DNA of 64,000 nt from Mycobacterium szulgai. Its GTDB lineage: Bacteria; Actinomycetota; Actinomycetes; Mycobacteriales; Mycobacteriaceae. Made by a program: the position numbers and the translations under genes. Below are positions 28,090 to 39,643 of the stretch, piece after piece (positions within the stretch are counted from its first letter, which is position 1; the number at the start of each line of letters is the position of its first letter). The stretch spans positions 62,001 through 126,000 of the forward strand of contig NZ_LQPW01000039.1 of assembly GCF_002116635.1 (NCBI RefSeq), in the 5' to 3' direction. The notes below the pieces were generated by a model. It ran no database searches and was not told the origin of the DNA. It saw nothing but the letters and a program-made list of their open reading frames with translations.

Positions 28090-28965
28090 ATGGCCCACCA
28101 TTTGGCGATGTCGGTGGTGGTGTTTAGAGGCGGCGAAGCTCTGGCGCATGGCCAAGTGACGCGACACGAGCTGCAACGGTGGTATCGACCAATCTTCCCG
28201 GGCGTGTATGCGCCCAGGCAGCAAGAGCTTTCGTTGCGACACAGAACTGAAGGCGCGTGGTTGTGGTCAAGGCGCGGGGCCGTCATCGCCGGTGTCGCGG
28301 CCTCGGCACTACACGGGGCCAAGTGGGTGGACGGTGACGCCTCGATCGAGTTGATCTGGTCTGGGACTCGGCCGCCAAGCGGGATAGTCGCGCGTGACGA
28401 GGTCCTGGACGACGACGAAAGCACGCGGGTCGTGGGTCTACCAGTAACCACTTTGGCTCGTACGGCATACGATCTGGGCCGTCATTTGCCGCGTAACCAG
28501 GCGGTTGCTCGTCTCGATGCGCTGATGCGAGCCACGGCGGTTGCCGTCGACAAAGTGTTGTTGCTGGCCGACCGTCACCCAGGTGCCCGCGGCGTGCGAC
28601 ACCTGCGTGCCGCGCTGGCGCTTGTCGACTCGGGTGCGGCGTCGCCACGAGAAACATGGCTGCGACTTCTGCTCGTCGACGCCGGCTTGCCAACACCGAC
28701 CACGCAGATACCGATAAACGACAACTATCGAGCATTGGCGATGCTCGACATGGGCTGGCCGGAGTTCGGCGTTGGCGTCGAGTACGACGGCGATCACCAC
28801 CGCAGTGACCGGCGCCAATACGCCAAGGACCAGCGGCGGCTGCGCAGGTTGGAGGAGTTGGGCTGGATCCTCATCCGGGTGATCGCTGAGGACAAACCCG
28901 CCGAGGTCATCCAGCGCGTGCACAACGCACTGCTCGCCAGGGGATGGCGCCCGTCGGTGGATTAG
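28090..28965 (+). CDS. DUF559-like endonuclease-fold protein with AbiEi-type N-terminal domain
   Basis: About 291 aa from ATG 28090 (ATG 28108 is also possible; the frame is open to 28030 through the palindrome). The N-terminus (GEALAHGQVTRHELQRWYRPIFPGVYA style) resembles the winged-helix AbiEi antitoxin domain. The C-terminus (VGVEYDGDHH, then RLRRLEELGWILIRVI) resembles the Vsr/DUF559 nuclease-like fold, with an acidic E-x-D and a distal W-x-(I/V). A usual second catalytic acid/Lys pair is not clearly visible, so nuclease activity is doubtful. Such genes are common single-gene insertions in mycobacteria. I do not expect one at this position in M. tuberculosis. No toxin partner is adjacent. 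Confidence 0.7.
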   Translation: MAHHLAMSVVVFRGGEALAHGQVTRHELQRWYRPIFPGVYAPRQQELSLRHRTEGAWLWSRRGAVIAGVAASALHGAKWVDGDASIELIWSGTRPPSGIVARDEVLDDDESTRVVGLPVTTLARTAYDLGRHLPRNQAVARLDALMRATAVAVDKVLLLADRHPGARGVRHLRAALALVDSGAASPRETWLRLLLVDAGLPTPTTQIPINDNYRALAMLDMGWPEFGVGVEYDGDHHRSDRRQYAKDQRRLRRLEELGWILIRVIAEDKPAEVIQRVHNALLARGWRPSVD

Positions 28966-28974
28966 CTCGGCGGA

Positions 28975-29505
28975 TTAGCCGAAGTTGGCCTGTGCGCAGG
29001 TGCTGGGCGTGGTGAGGTTGACCCCGGTGTAGATCACCTGCATGTGGGTGCAGACGATGACGTTGGCGTTGGTCATCGGCTGCCCGGTCGACCAGCTGGT
29101 CGCGTCGATGACGCCGGTCGTCTGGTACTTGTCCGGCGGACCCTCGCCGAAGTACACGGTGGTGATGACGTCGGACCCGCCCTCCTTCATGACCCGCTCG
29201 AACTGGCTGGTGGCGTGCGCATCGAGATACATCAACCGGTTCGTGGGGCGGATCTCGGTTGTTTGCCGGGCCCACAGACTGGGCGGGAAGCCGGCCGGGC
29301 CGTCGGGGGTGCGCAGATTGGTGCCGGCGACGAAGTCGCAGCTGCCGTTCGGGTGGCAATTGAGGAACGTGTGCGTCTCGAGTTGGGTAGCGTCGTCGAC
29401 CGGGAACAGCGTGGTAGCGGTATTGCTCCCGGCGGCCGAGATCGGGGTGGGCAGCAACATGAGCATCAGGCCCACAACTGCGAAACCAGGAACCAGCCGC
29501 TTCAT
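28975..29505 (-). CDS. Secreted protein, Rv3572-like
   Basis: 176 aa. A signal peptide (MKRLVPGFAVVGLMLMLLPT, cleavage near ISAAG) is followed by a mature domain with four cysteines (LNCHPNGSCDF, VIVCTH, STCAQAN), probably two disulfides. Length and position downstream of kshB match Rv3572. It is in the same orientation as kshB with 20 bp between, so it is likely cotranscribed from the KstR-controlled promoter. Function unknown. Confidence 0.82.
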   Translation of the reverse strand: MKRLVPGFAVVGLMLMLLPTPISAAGSNTATTLFPVDDATQLETHTFLNCHPNGSCDFVAGTNLRTPDGPAGFPPSLWARQTTEIRPTNRLMYLDAHATSQFERVMKEGGSDVITTVYFGEGPPDKYQTTGVIDATSWSTGQPMTNANVIVCTHMQVIYTGVNLTTPSTCAQANFG

Positions 29506-29525
29506 CCCGCTCCCCTTACTCGCGA

Positions 29526-30614
29526 CTACTCGTCGTAGGTCACCTCTACCGAATCAGATTCCGGGTGAGATTGACAGGCCAAAATTAGCCCGTCGTCGAG
29601 ATCCTGCTGCTCCAGTACGTCGTTGACTTCCATGCTGACTTTGCCGCTGCGCAGCGTGCACGCACATGCCCCGCAATGGCCTTCGCGGCAGGAGAACGGC
29701 GCGTCCAGGCCCTCGGCCAGTAGTACGTCAAGCAGTTTGGCACTACGCGGCCACTCCACGGTGTGCGTCTCGCCGTCGAGCTCCACCACCGCGGTGGCGG
29801 GCGGCTGGTCACCGGTGTCCTCGATCTTGACCGCGGCGAACGGGTCGGAGTCCAGTGACTTGAACACCTCGATGTGTACTTGGCGCGCAGGCACTTTCAG
29901 CGTCTCCAGGGCAACGCGGGCCGCCTGCATGAACGGGCCCGGCCCGCAGATGAACGCCGGCCGGTCGGTGCACGGTTCGGCCAGCTTGGCCAGTGCGGTC
30001 GCGCTCGGGAGGCCCTGCAGCGACTCCAGCCAGTGCACCACGGTGAGCCGGTCGGGGTATTTGGCGGCCAGCTCGCGCAGCGCGTCGCGAAAGATCACCG
30101 AGCGATCATCCCGGTTCGCATAGATCAAGGTGATCTGCCCGCTGCCTTCGGCCAGCGCAGACTTGCAGATCGCCATGATGGGGGTGATGCCGCTGCCCGC
30201 CGCCAGCAGCAGGAAGTCGTCGTCGAGGGTGTTGGGGACGAAGTTGCCCGACGGGGCCAGCACATGGATGCGCATGCCTTTATGGGCGTTGTCGCACAGC
30301 CAGTTCGACGCGTATCCGTCCGCGGTTCGTTTGACCGTGACGGTCAGCGCGTCGTCGGTGAACGGCGAGCTGCACAGCGAATAGCAGCGTGCCACCGACC
30401 CGGTGCGGTCGCTGGGGACGCGCAGCGTCAGGAACTGGCCGGGTGCGTAACGCAACCGGTCCGCCGGAATGGCTGGATCGTTCGGCCCATCCGGAACGGC
30501 GAACACCAGCGACCGGGCATCGTCTGTCTCGGCGACGACGTCGGCGATCTGCAGCTCGAGGACGTGGTCGCCGAGCGGTTCGTCGGGAACGGCCCCGCCA
30601 ATATCTGCCGTCAA
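29526..30614 (-). CDS. kshB: 3-ketosteroid 9-alpha-hydroxylase reductase KshB
   Basis: 362 aa. Three parts: an FAD-binding domain (residues about 15-120, RCYSLCSSP motif), an NAD-binding domain (LLAAGSGITPIMAI and FICGPGPFMQAA), and a C-terminal plant-type 2Fe-2S ferredoxin (CREGHCGACACTL ... ILACQ). It passes electrons from NADH to the oxygenase KshA, which hydroxylates C9 of the steroid to open ring B. The start is TTG 30614, which fits the family N-terminus (DEPLGDHVLELQIA follows closely); a KstR box is 25 bp upstream. kshA is not in the window. Confidence 0.93.
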   Translation of the reverse strand: MTADIGGAVPDEPLGDHVLELQIADVVAETDDARSLVFAVPDGPNDPAIPADRLRYAPGQFLTLRVPSDRTGSVARCYSLCSSPFTDDALTVTVKRTADGYASNWLCDNAHKGMRIHVLAPSGNFVPNTLDDDFLLLAAGSGITPIMAICKSALAEGSGQITLIYANRDDRSVIFRDALRELAAKYPDRLTVVHWLESLQGLPSATALAKLAEPCTDRPAFICGPGPFMQAARVALETLKVPARQVHIEVFKSLDSDPFAAVKIEDTGDQPPATAVVELDGETHTVEWPRSAKLLDVLLAEGLDAPFSCREGHCGACACTLRSGKVSMEVNDVLEQQDLDDGLILACQSHPESDSVEVTYDE

Positions 30615-30638
30615 GAAGCGGCCTACCTTTCTCGTAAC

Positions 30639-30652
30639 TAGAACATGTTACA
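30639..30652. promoter_or_regulatory. KstR operator proximal to kshB
   Basis: TAGAACATGTTACA matches the KstR pattern with one half perfect and the other slightly degenerate. It is 25 bp upstream of the kshB start in the kshB/hsaA divergent region. Confidence 0.8.
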
Positions 30653-30706
30653 GAAAACCCGATTCGTATCGCTACCAGCCGCAGGAATACCCTGCTCGAC
30701 ACAAAT

Positions 30707-30720
30707 CGGAACGTGTTCTA
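30707..30720. promoter_or_regulatory. KstR operator proximal to hsaA
   Basis: CGGAACGTGTTCTA matches the GAACnnGTTC core of the KstR box. It is 55 bp upstream of hsaA and overlaps TAGTCT (30719-30724), a TANNNT -10 candidate, so bound KstR would block RNA polymerase. Confidence 0.82.
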
Positions 30721-30775
30721 GTCTTTCCTTAAGCCAATCACGAGCCCAATCACCTCTCCCAGGAGGCAAACGTAA

Positions 30776-33751
<2,976 letters not shown>

Positions 33752-33753
33752 CC

Positions 33754-34320
33754 ATGGCTGGGGCGCCGATCGACCCGCGCACATTCCGTAGCGTGCTGGG
33801 TCAGTTCTGCACCGGGATCACGATCATCACCACCGTGCACGACGACGTGCCCATCGGCTTTGCCTGCCAGTCCTTTGCGGCGCTGTCGCTGGACCCGCCG
33901 CTGGTGCTGTTCTGCCCTACCAAGGTGTCGCGGTCCTGGAAGGCCATCGAGGCCAGCGGCCGCTTCTGCGTCAACGTGCTCACCGAGCAGCAGAAAGACG
34001 TCTCGGCCCGGTTCGGGTCCAAGGAACCCGACAAGTTCGCCGGAATCGATTGGCACCCTTCTGAACTCGGGTCACCGGTGATCGACGGCTCGCTGGCCTA
34101 TATCGACTGCACGGTGGCATCCGTGCACGATGGTGGCGACCACTTCGTGGTGTTCGGCGCGGTCGAGTCGCTGTCGGAAGTCCCCAAGATCAAACCGCGC
34201 CCGCTGCTGTTCTATCGCGGCGACTACACCGGCATCGAGCCGGACAAGACCACGCCGGCGCAATGGCGCGACGACTTGGAGGCGTTTCTCACCACCACCA
34301 CTCAGGACACCTGGCTTTAG
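33754..34320 (+). CDS. hsaB: Flavin reductase HsaB
   Basis: 188 aa flavin-reductase domain protein (FRTFRSVLGQFCTGITIITT-like start, then SFAALSLDPPLVLFC). It supplies reduced FMN to HsaA. ATG 33754 follows the hsaC stop by 2 bp. It is the last gene of the hsa operon; the next gene is on the opposite strand and no clear terminator hairpin is seen in the 92-bp gap. In M. tuberculosis I expect nat close to this gene; here about 14 kb intervene. Confidence 0.93.
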   Translation: MAGAPIDPRTFRSVLGQFCTGITIITTVHDDVPIGFACQSFAALSLDPPLVLFCPTKVSRSWKAIEASGRFCVNVLTEQQKDVSARFGSKEPDKFAGIDWHPSELGSPVIDGSLAYIDCTVASVHDGGDHFVVFGAVESLSEVPKIKPRPLLFYRGDYTGIEPDKTTPAQWRDDLEAFLTTTTQDTWL

Positions 34321-34412
34321 CCGGGTATCGCGCCGGGGTTGCCCACTCGAATTGCCAACGCGATACAGCCGGCGATATCGCCTTTCGAAGAGCAACATGG
34401 CTGACCGCACCG

Positions 34413-35096
34413 CTAACTGCGCCGGGCGCCGGGCCAAATCGCACGCGCCGCCGGTGATGCACAGAAAGTGTCCTGTGCCGCAACAACATCCATATCGATC
34501 GCGTGCAATCCGTCTTCCTGGTGCGCCCGGCACGTGACGGCCAGAACCCGCTGGGTGCCGGGGTCCAGCTGCTCGGCTTCGATGGTCAATACCACGACGA
34601 GCGTGAACCCGGCGCCCGTCGGCAAATAGAAGGCGAGGTCTCGACTGCCGGGTGAGCCGCCGTTGGCCACGACATAGCCGTCTCCGCTGGGATACAGCGC
34701 CTGGCCGTACATCTGGGTGCGCTCGAAATGGGTGCCGTCGCCCACGGCACGCCACACCGAGAACCGGGTATTGCGGCTGCCGTTCCAAACACGCTGGGCG
34801 ATAGGAATGATCAGCTCTTCGCGGCCGTCGCCGTCCACGTCCTGCAATCCGACGCCGCTCGGGCTGGACGGCTCCAGCAGTTCGTCAATGGTTTGGACGG
34901 CCGTCCCGGACGCGTCGGAGACGACGATCTTGACCGCCCTGGGGCCCGGTGCTTCGGGCACGCTGAAGTAGCTCACGTCGAAAGTCGCACCGACGCGATC
35001 GCTCGAATGCAGGTGGGAATCGGCGGCCGCGCTGGGACAAATCACTGCGACGACGGCGATGCCAAGCACGGCGCCGATTAGTGTCGCGCATTTCAT
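34413..35096 (-). CDS. Predicted secreted protein with FG-GAP/VCBS-like segment
   Basis: 227 aa from ATG 35096, chosen because it begins a clear signal peptide (MKCATLIGAVLGIAVVAV, cleavage near PSAAA); the open frame extends to 35204. The mature part includes DVDGDGREELIIP, the calcium-loop-like core of FG-GAP/VCBS repeats, and otherwise beta-rich sequence. Three late cysteines are seen. I do not recognise a specific family. It is convergent with hsaB and divergent from the 202-aa gene across an AT-rich region. Confidence 0.65.
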   Translation of the reverse strand: MKCATLIGAVLGIAVVAVICPSAAADSHLHSSDRVGATFDVSYFSVPEAPGPRAVKIVVSDASGTAVQTIDELLEPSSPSGVGLQDVDGDGREELIIPIAQRVWNGSRNTRFSVWRAVGDGTHFERTQMYGQALYPSGDGYVVANGGSPGSRDLAFYLPTGAGFTLVVVLTIEAEQLDPGTQRVLAVTCRAHQEDGLHAIDMDVVAAQDTFCASPAARAIWPGARRS

Positions 35097-35140
35097 GCGG
35101 CAGCACACTACCGTTACTGATGGGAGCCGCCAATGGCGAA

Positions 35141-35184
35141 TATATTTGTCAAGAAATTTGACACGCATTGTCAAATATTTGTAC
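35141..35184. promoter_or_regulatory. AT-rich inverted-repeat cluster (candidate operator)
   Basis: TGTCAAGAAATTTGACA (35147-35163) is a 17-bp dyad with perfect 6-bp arms. A second TTGTCAA at 35168-35174 repeats the half-site 22 bp downstream of the first, and ATATTTG/CAAATAT flank the cluster. The region is conspicuously AT-rich and lies between two divergent genes. The binding protein is unknown. Confidence 0.5.
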
Positions 35185-35280
35185 CGCTTGACCTGCGCAA
35201 ACAATTTATCGAAAAGCGGTTCACAGACGCAGTTCGCGGCGTTAGCATCTGGGAGTCCTGACCACAGATAAGGGTGAGAA

Positions 35281-35889
35281 ATGTCAATTCAAACAGCAGA
35301 ATCTCGCGTTTCCGAGCTGCGAACCCGCGACGCCGCGGACGAGGCCTGGCAATGGATTGTTGATCTCAAAGAGCTGGCGAAATCCAACAGCGCGGGCGCC
35401 GAGGCGCAACTCAACGCGATCTTCAAACTCGGAACCGCGCCGGCAAGTCTCGACGGTCCGACTAACGGCATCCTCGTCATGACGACGACGAACCCGTTGG
35501 TAGACGCGGCTGTGCGGTTCGTCACCGGCCTGTGGATGCCCTGGCAGGGAAAGCGATTCGACTCTGAGGCTCACACCGGTGACAACCGGATGATCTCCGC
35601 GGCGAAGCTGCCGTCAAAGCTGCTGTGGCCGTTGTACAAGATGAAGGACGGCGCCGACGGCAAACTCGCCTTCGACTTCAAGACCTATAGGGACGCCGGC
35701 AAGTGCGATCCGGACGTGGAGGTCATGGTCATCGACTACTCCGACGTCAAGGAGAACCCCTACCTCATCATCAGGAGCATCCGCGACGAACTGGTCGAGG
35801 TGGTGCCGGGAACGTATCTCGGCAAAATCCTGTTCAAGGTGCCGCGCGGCGGCTACGAGATGATCGGCTTCTTCGCCTTGCGCACTTAG
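35281..35889 (+). CDS. Conserved protein of unknown function next to GMC oxidoreductase
   Basis: 202 aa, not recognised. The first 60 residues are helical and charged; the rest is beta-rich with LDGPTNGILVMTTTNP, GLWMPWQGKRFDSEA, DDNRM-like TGDNRMISAAKLPS, VMVIDYSDVKENPYLIIRSI and PGTYLGKILFK. These resemble a small lipocalin-like or NTF2-sized binding fold, but that is only an impression. There is no signal peptide and no cysteine pair. It is convergent with the GMC oxidoreductase gene (13 bp between stops). ATG 35281 has GGGTGAG at 35272-35278. Confidence 0.65.
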   Translation: MSIQTAESRVSELRTRDAADEAWQWIVDLKELAKSNSAGAEAQLNAIFKLGTAPASLDGPTNGILVMTTTNPLVDAAVRFVTGLWMPWQGKRFDSEAHTGDNRMISAAKLPSKLLWPLYKMKDGADGKLAFDFKTYRDAGKCDPDVEVMVIDYSDVKENPYLIIRSIRDELVEVVPGTYLGKILFKVPRGGYEMIGFFALRT

Positions 35890-35902
35890 CTTTTCACCGG
35901 GG

Positions 35903-37615
35903 CTAGGCCCGGTCGTCGGCTTCGACGGCCGGGTCATAGCCTGGTAGGCCGAGTTCTTCGCGCAGCAGCTCGGCCGTGCGTTCGGCGAACATCGAGATGG
36001 TCAGGAATGGGTTGACGCCGAGCGCCCGGGGGATCACCGACGCGTCGCACACGTAGAGCCCGTCGTAGGTACCGCCGTCGGGCCGGAAAACCCGGCCGGC
36101 GTGGTCGACGACACCCGCGTCGACATTGTCTGCAGTCGCGCACCCACCCATCGGGTGCGCGGTGATCAGGTGCTTGCCGAGAAGCCGTTTGTCCCAACGT
36201 GGGTTCTTCATGTAGGTGCCGCCGATCGCCTCGACCGCGGGCTGCATGATCGCATCGACGTCGCGGTAGATCCGCTCGGTCGGCGCCCCTGGCCAATCGA
36301 TCTTCACTGTGCCGTTGTTGCGTAGCACCAGTTCGCCATCGGAGTTGTCGTGCAACATGATCAGGAATCCGAGCGAGTGGTTCATCGCTCCGTCGGTGTT
36401 GAACGTGATGTCGCGGCTCCATCGCTCGAGCTTGGCTCTGCGAAAGTCGCGATAGCTGGTGGCGGCCAGGCCCATCAGGCCGAACCGGATGCTGTCGGTG
36501 AGCGCTCGGGGCAGCGAAAGATCCTGCACCGTGAAGCGTTTGCGCAAATCGGACTGTTCGGCGCCGAAACGCATCACGGCGGTGATGCTCGGTCCGCATG
36601 CCAGTTCGCAGCGCGGCGGCCCGTCGGTGGTGGCCCAGGTTTGGGTGTCGGTTCGCATATCGGTGTTGTAGGCGATGCCGAAGTTGTCGCCGTTGCCGCT
36701 GAAGTTCCTGCCCAGCCGCGTCGACAGCTGCAGCCCGGCCTGACTCGAGCGCAGCAAGATCGCATTGCTGCCCAGCGTGCCCGCGGCGACCACCACGCGG
36801 CGGGCCGTGACGACAACCTCGGTCTGTGCGCCGGTGCGTCGCGCGATCACCCGCCACCTGCCATCGTCGGTCGGTTCGATGCGTTGTGCTTCGATGCCGG
36901 GGAACAACTGGACGCCGAAATGCGCGGCCATGGGCAGGTAATTGGTCATCAGCGTGTTCTTCGAACCCGTGTTGTCCCCGGTGCCGTCGCCGCCGTGGTT
37001 AGGGCAGCGGCGACGCTGCACGCCGTACTTGGTGATCCGATCCTCGGTGCTGACTGTGATGTCGAGGATCTGCATTTGTGCGCCGGCGTTTTTGGCGATC
37101 TGAGTGAATGCTTCGACGCGGCGCAACGGCACGTCCTCCGCGTAACGCACCGCACCGAGCATTCGCCGCGCCCGCGCGTAATACTCCTGCAGACCGCCTA
37201 CGCCGTCGGGCTGCCGCTCGACCAGGTCGCGAAACTCCCGGGGCCACGCTGCCAGAAACACTTCCCGGTCGGGCACGATCGCGACGTTGAAGTTGATCAG
37301 CGAGGTGCCGCCGAGGCCGTTCGCGTGGATTACGTCGATGCTCTTGAACCGCTCAATCTCGATAAGGCCCAACGGATTCAACGGTGAACGGAGTTCGTTG
37401 AGTGCGGCCGCCTCGGACTCGGGGAAGCTGCCGGTCGGATGTTCGGCGCCGCGTTCGAGCACTGCGATGTCGAGCTTGCGGCCCGCGGCGGCGTTCGCCA
37501 CCCCCAGGCGTGCCGCGGTAATGGCGCCGCCGTAGCCGGAACCGAGGATCACCACGTCGTATTCGCTGCGCAGCGCATCCATTGATGTAGCGAGAGCCTC
37601 GGCCGATTCCGCCAT
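35903..37615 (-). CDS. GMC oxidoreductase, cholesterol-oxidase-like
   Basis: 570 aa flavoprotein. The FAD Rossmann motif is VVILGSGYGGAITAARLG (residues about 19-36). GGTSLINFNVAIVPD is the GMC flavin-loop motif. The C-terminal AHPMGGCATADNVDAG and YVCDASVIPRALGVNPFLTISM match the cholesterol oxidase/ChoD branch rather than choline or glucose oxidases. It probably oxidises an alcohol on a lipid or sterol; the substrate is not shown. No signal peptide is seen. ATG 37615 is divergent from the mce operon. Placement between hsaB and an mce operon suggests a sterol-related role, which is inference. Confidence 0.8.
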   Translation of the reverse strand: MAESAEALATSMDALRSEYDVVILGSGYGGAITAARLGVANAAAGRKLDIAVLERGAEHPTGSFPESEAAALNELRSPLNPLGLIEIERFKSIDVIHANGLGGTSLINFNVAIVPDREVFLAAWPREFRDLVERQPDGVGGLQEYYARARRMLGAVRYAEDVPLRRVEAFTQIAKNAGAQMQILDITVSTEDRITKYGVQRRRCPNHGGDGTGDNTGSKNTLMTNYLPMAAHFGVQLFPGIEAQRIEPTDDGRWRVIARRTGAQTEVVVTARRVVVAAGTLGSNAILLRSSQAGLQLSTRLGRNFSGNGDNFGIAYNTDMRTDTQTWATTDGPPRCELACGPSITAVMRFGAEQSDLRKRFTVQDLSLPRALTDSIRFGLMGLAATSYRDFRRAKLERWSRDITFNTDGAMNHSLGFLIMLHDNSDGELVLRNNGTVKIDWPGAPTERIYRDVDAIMQPAVEAIGGTYMKNPRWDKRLLGKHLITAHPMGGCATADNVDAGVVDHAGRVFRPDGGTYDGLYVCDASVIPRALGVNPFLTISMFAERTAELLREELGLPGYDPAVEADDRA

Positions 37616-37898
37616 GACAGCAACCTCCGTTTCCTGAATAAGTACCGGAGCGTAGACCTTTATCGGGAATTTCGGGAGATGTCCCGCAAAGTAAGTGAGG
37701 CGCTAATGTCAATTCGATTTACACGGAAGGCATTGGCTCCGCCATTGATTAACTATGTCGATCGCATTTACGCGTTTGGCCTGCAGCGATGGCCCGAATC
37801 ACTTTATAACGATTAGATAACGATCCGATATTGATCGGTGTGTTCAGGCGGGAAATCAATAGCATCCGTAAATCCACCCCGTGAGCAAGGAAGCCGTA
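37616..37898. promoter_or_regulatory. Divergent promoter region of GMC gene and mce operon, with repeats
   Basis: 283 bp, AT-richer than its surroundings. ATAACGAT occurs twice (37806-37813 and 37817-37824) with an 11-bp period, one helix turn, followed by a CCGAT/ATCGG dyad (37825-37838). This looks like a protein-binding site for the mce promoter. No KstR or KstR2 box is visible here. Confidence 0.45.
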
Positions 37899-38786
37899 AT
37901 GTCGCTTTTGTTTACAAGGCCAGATTCCCTGGTCGAGTCGGCGGCAGACGGGCAGGCTCGCGAGCCATTGGCCGAGATGGTCACCAGGCCGCGGCGCTAC
38001 ATTGTGCGGCAGGCCGACGGCTCGCTCCAGACCCTCGGCCGGTTCTTCGAGTTGGCCGCGCAGTCTGCCGTATACCTGATCACGGACCTCGTCCGGTTGC
38101 GCCATCCATGGCGCGACACCCTCAACCAGGCGTCGTTCATCGTCGGTGTCACCGCGATTCCGGCGTTGCTGATCTCCGTCCCGTTCGGAGTCATCGTCGC
38201 GGTGCAGGTGGGCAGTGTTATCCAGCAGGTGGGTGCTACGTCGATCTCAGGGGCCGCCGGCGGCCTCGGCGTCATCCGGCAGGCCGCGCCGATCGTCGCC
38301 GCATTACTGCTGGGCGGTGCGGCCGGTGCGGCGATAACCACCGACCTGGGCGCGCGCAGCATCCGCGACGAGGTTGACGCGCTGCGCGTCATGGGCATCG
38401 ATCCGGTGCAGCGGCTCGTCACGCCGCGGCTGGCGGCGATCCTGCTGGTGGCACCGGCGCTGTGCATCTTCATCATCTTCATGGGCCTGTCGGCCGGTTA
38501 CGTAATCAACGTGGGCTTCCAATCCGGCACTCCCGGAAGCTATATCGCCTCGTTCGGATCGTTCGCCACCGTCGCCGACGTGGTGGTGGCGCTGGTCAAA
38601 ACCTGGCTGTTCGGCGTGATCGTGACCCTGATCGCCTGCCAGCGTGGTCTGGAAACCAAAGGCGGTCCACGCGGCGTCGCCGACAGCGTCAACGCGGCCG
38701 TCGTTCTCGGCGTGGTCACGGTGTTCGTGCTCAACCTGGTGATCACCGAATTCGTCACCCTGTACATGCCGGCGAAAGTCGGCTGA
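37899..38786 (+). CDS. yrbEA: Mce transporter permease YrbEA
   Basis: 295 aa MlaE-family permease from ATG 37899, preceded by AAGGAAG at 37887-37893; GTG 37881 is in frame. There are about five membrane segments, with the conserved GVIVAVQVGSVIQQVGA and LGARSIRDEVDALRVMGIDPVQRL loop that contacts the MceG ATPase. It forms the membrane channel of an Mce lipid importer with YrbEB. The next gene starts within its stop codon (TGATG). Confidence 0.92.
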   Translation: MSLLFTRPDSLVESAADGQAREPLAEMVTRPRRYIVRQADGSLQTLGRFFELAAQSAVYLITDLVRLRHPWRDTLNQASFIVGVTAIPALLISVPFGVIVAVQVGSVIQQVGATSISGAAGGLGVIRQAAPIVAALLLGGAAGAAITTDLGARSIRDEVDALRVMGIDPVQRLVTPRLAAILLVAPALCIFIIFMGLSAGYVINVGFQSGTPGSYIASFGSFATVADVVVALVKTWLFGVIVTLIACQRGLETKGGPRGVADSVNAAVVLGVVTVFVLNLVITEFVTLYMPAKVG

Positions 38787-39640
38787 TGGCAACACCTTCG
38801 CGGTATCTACCCGCCGGACTGGCCACCTCCTTGCGGGTGGCCGGTCGGGGCGGCGCGGTGTTCGAACGCCTCGGACACCAGGCCACCTTCCTCGGTTTGG
38901 TGCTTGCTGGGATACCGCGCACCGTCGCACGCTACCGCCGCCACACCGGAGCGATTCTGGTCGACATGATCTGGGGCAACGGTTCGCTCGTCGTCGGTGG
39001 CGGCACCATCGGTGTACTGGCGTTCATGGGTGCGGCGATCGGGGGCTCGGTCGGGGTCGAAGGCTATGCGGTGCTGGACATGGTCGGCATGGGTCCGCTG
39101 ACCGGCTTCATCTCCGCCTACGCCAACACCCGGGAGATGGCGCCGATGATCGCGGCGATCGGATTCGGAGCTCAAGCCGGCACCCGGATGACCGCCGAGA
39201 TCGGCGCCATGCGCATCGCAGACGAGATCGACGCGCTGGAAGCCCAAGGCATCCCGTCGATTCCGTACGTGGTGACCCCTCGCGTCATCGCGGGCATGAT
39301 AACCATCGTTCCGCTCTACCTGCTGGCCCTGGCCCTGAGCTACCTGTCCTGCGCGCTGGTGGTCAAGCTGCATCAAGCGTCGGGCACCTACTACCACTAC
39401 TTCGACTCATTCATAAAGCCGTCGGACGTGGCCTTCTCGGTGCTCAAGGCGATAATCTTCGTCATCCTGATGGTCGGGATCCATTGCTACGAGGGCTATT
39501 ACGCCGGCGGCGGGCCGGAGGGGGTCGGCCACGCTTCGGGGCGGGCGATCCGCGCCAGCCTGATCACCGTCGTCATCGCCGACATGATGCTCACCTTATT
39601 GTTCTGGGGCGACAATCCCGGACTGAGGTTGTCGGGGTAG
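38786..39640 (+). CDS. yrbEB: Mce transporter permease YrbEB
   Basis: 284 aa from ATG 38786, which overlaps the yrbEA stop; the longer frame from 38462 lies inside yrbEA and is not coding. It is a MlaE-family permease with AEIGAMRIADEIDALEAQGI, the EF-loop equivalent of YrbEA, and several hydrophobic segments. It pairs with YrbEA. The energising ATPase MceG is encoded elsewhere in mycobacteria and is not in the window. Confidence 0.92.
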   Translation: MATPSRYLPAGLATSLRVAGRGGAVFERLGHQATFLGLVLAGIPRTVARYRRHTGAILVDMIWGNGSLVVGGGTIGVLAFMGAAIGGSVGVEGYAVLDMVGMGPLTGFISAYANTREMAPMIAAIGFGAQAGTRMTAEIGAMRIADEIDALEAQGIPSIPYVVTPRVIAGMITIVPLYLLALALSYLSCALVVKLHQASGTYYHYFDSFIKPSDVAFSVLKAIIFVILMVGIHCYEGYYAGGGPEGVGHASGRAIRASLITVVIADMMLTLLFWGDNPGLRLSG

Positions 39641-39643
39641 CCA

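Noticed and set aside
36350..37387. 345-aa open frame on the plus strand
   Set aside because: Antisense to the GMC oxidoreductase; Gln/His/Arg-rich shadow frame.
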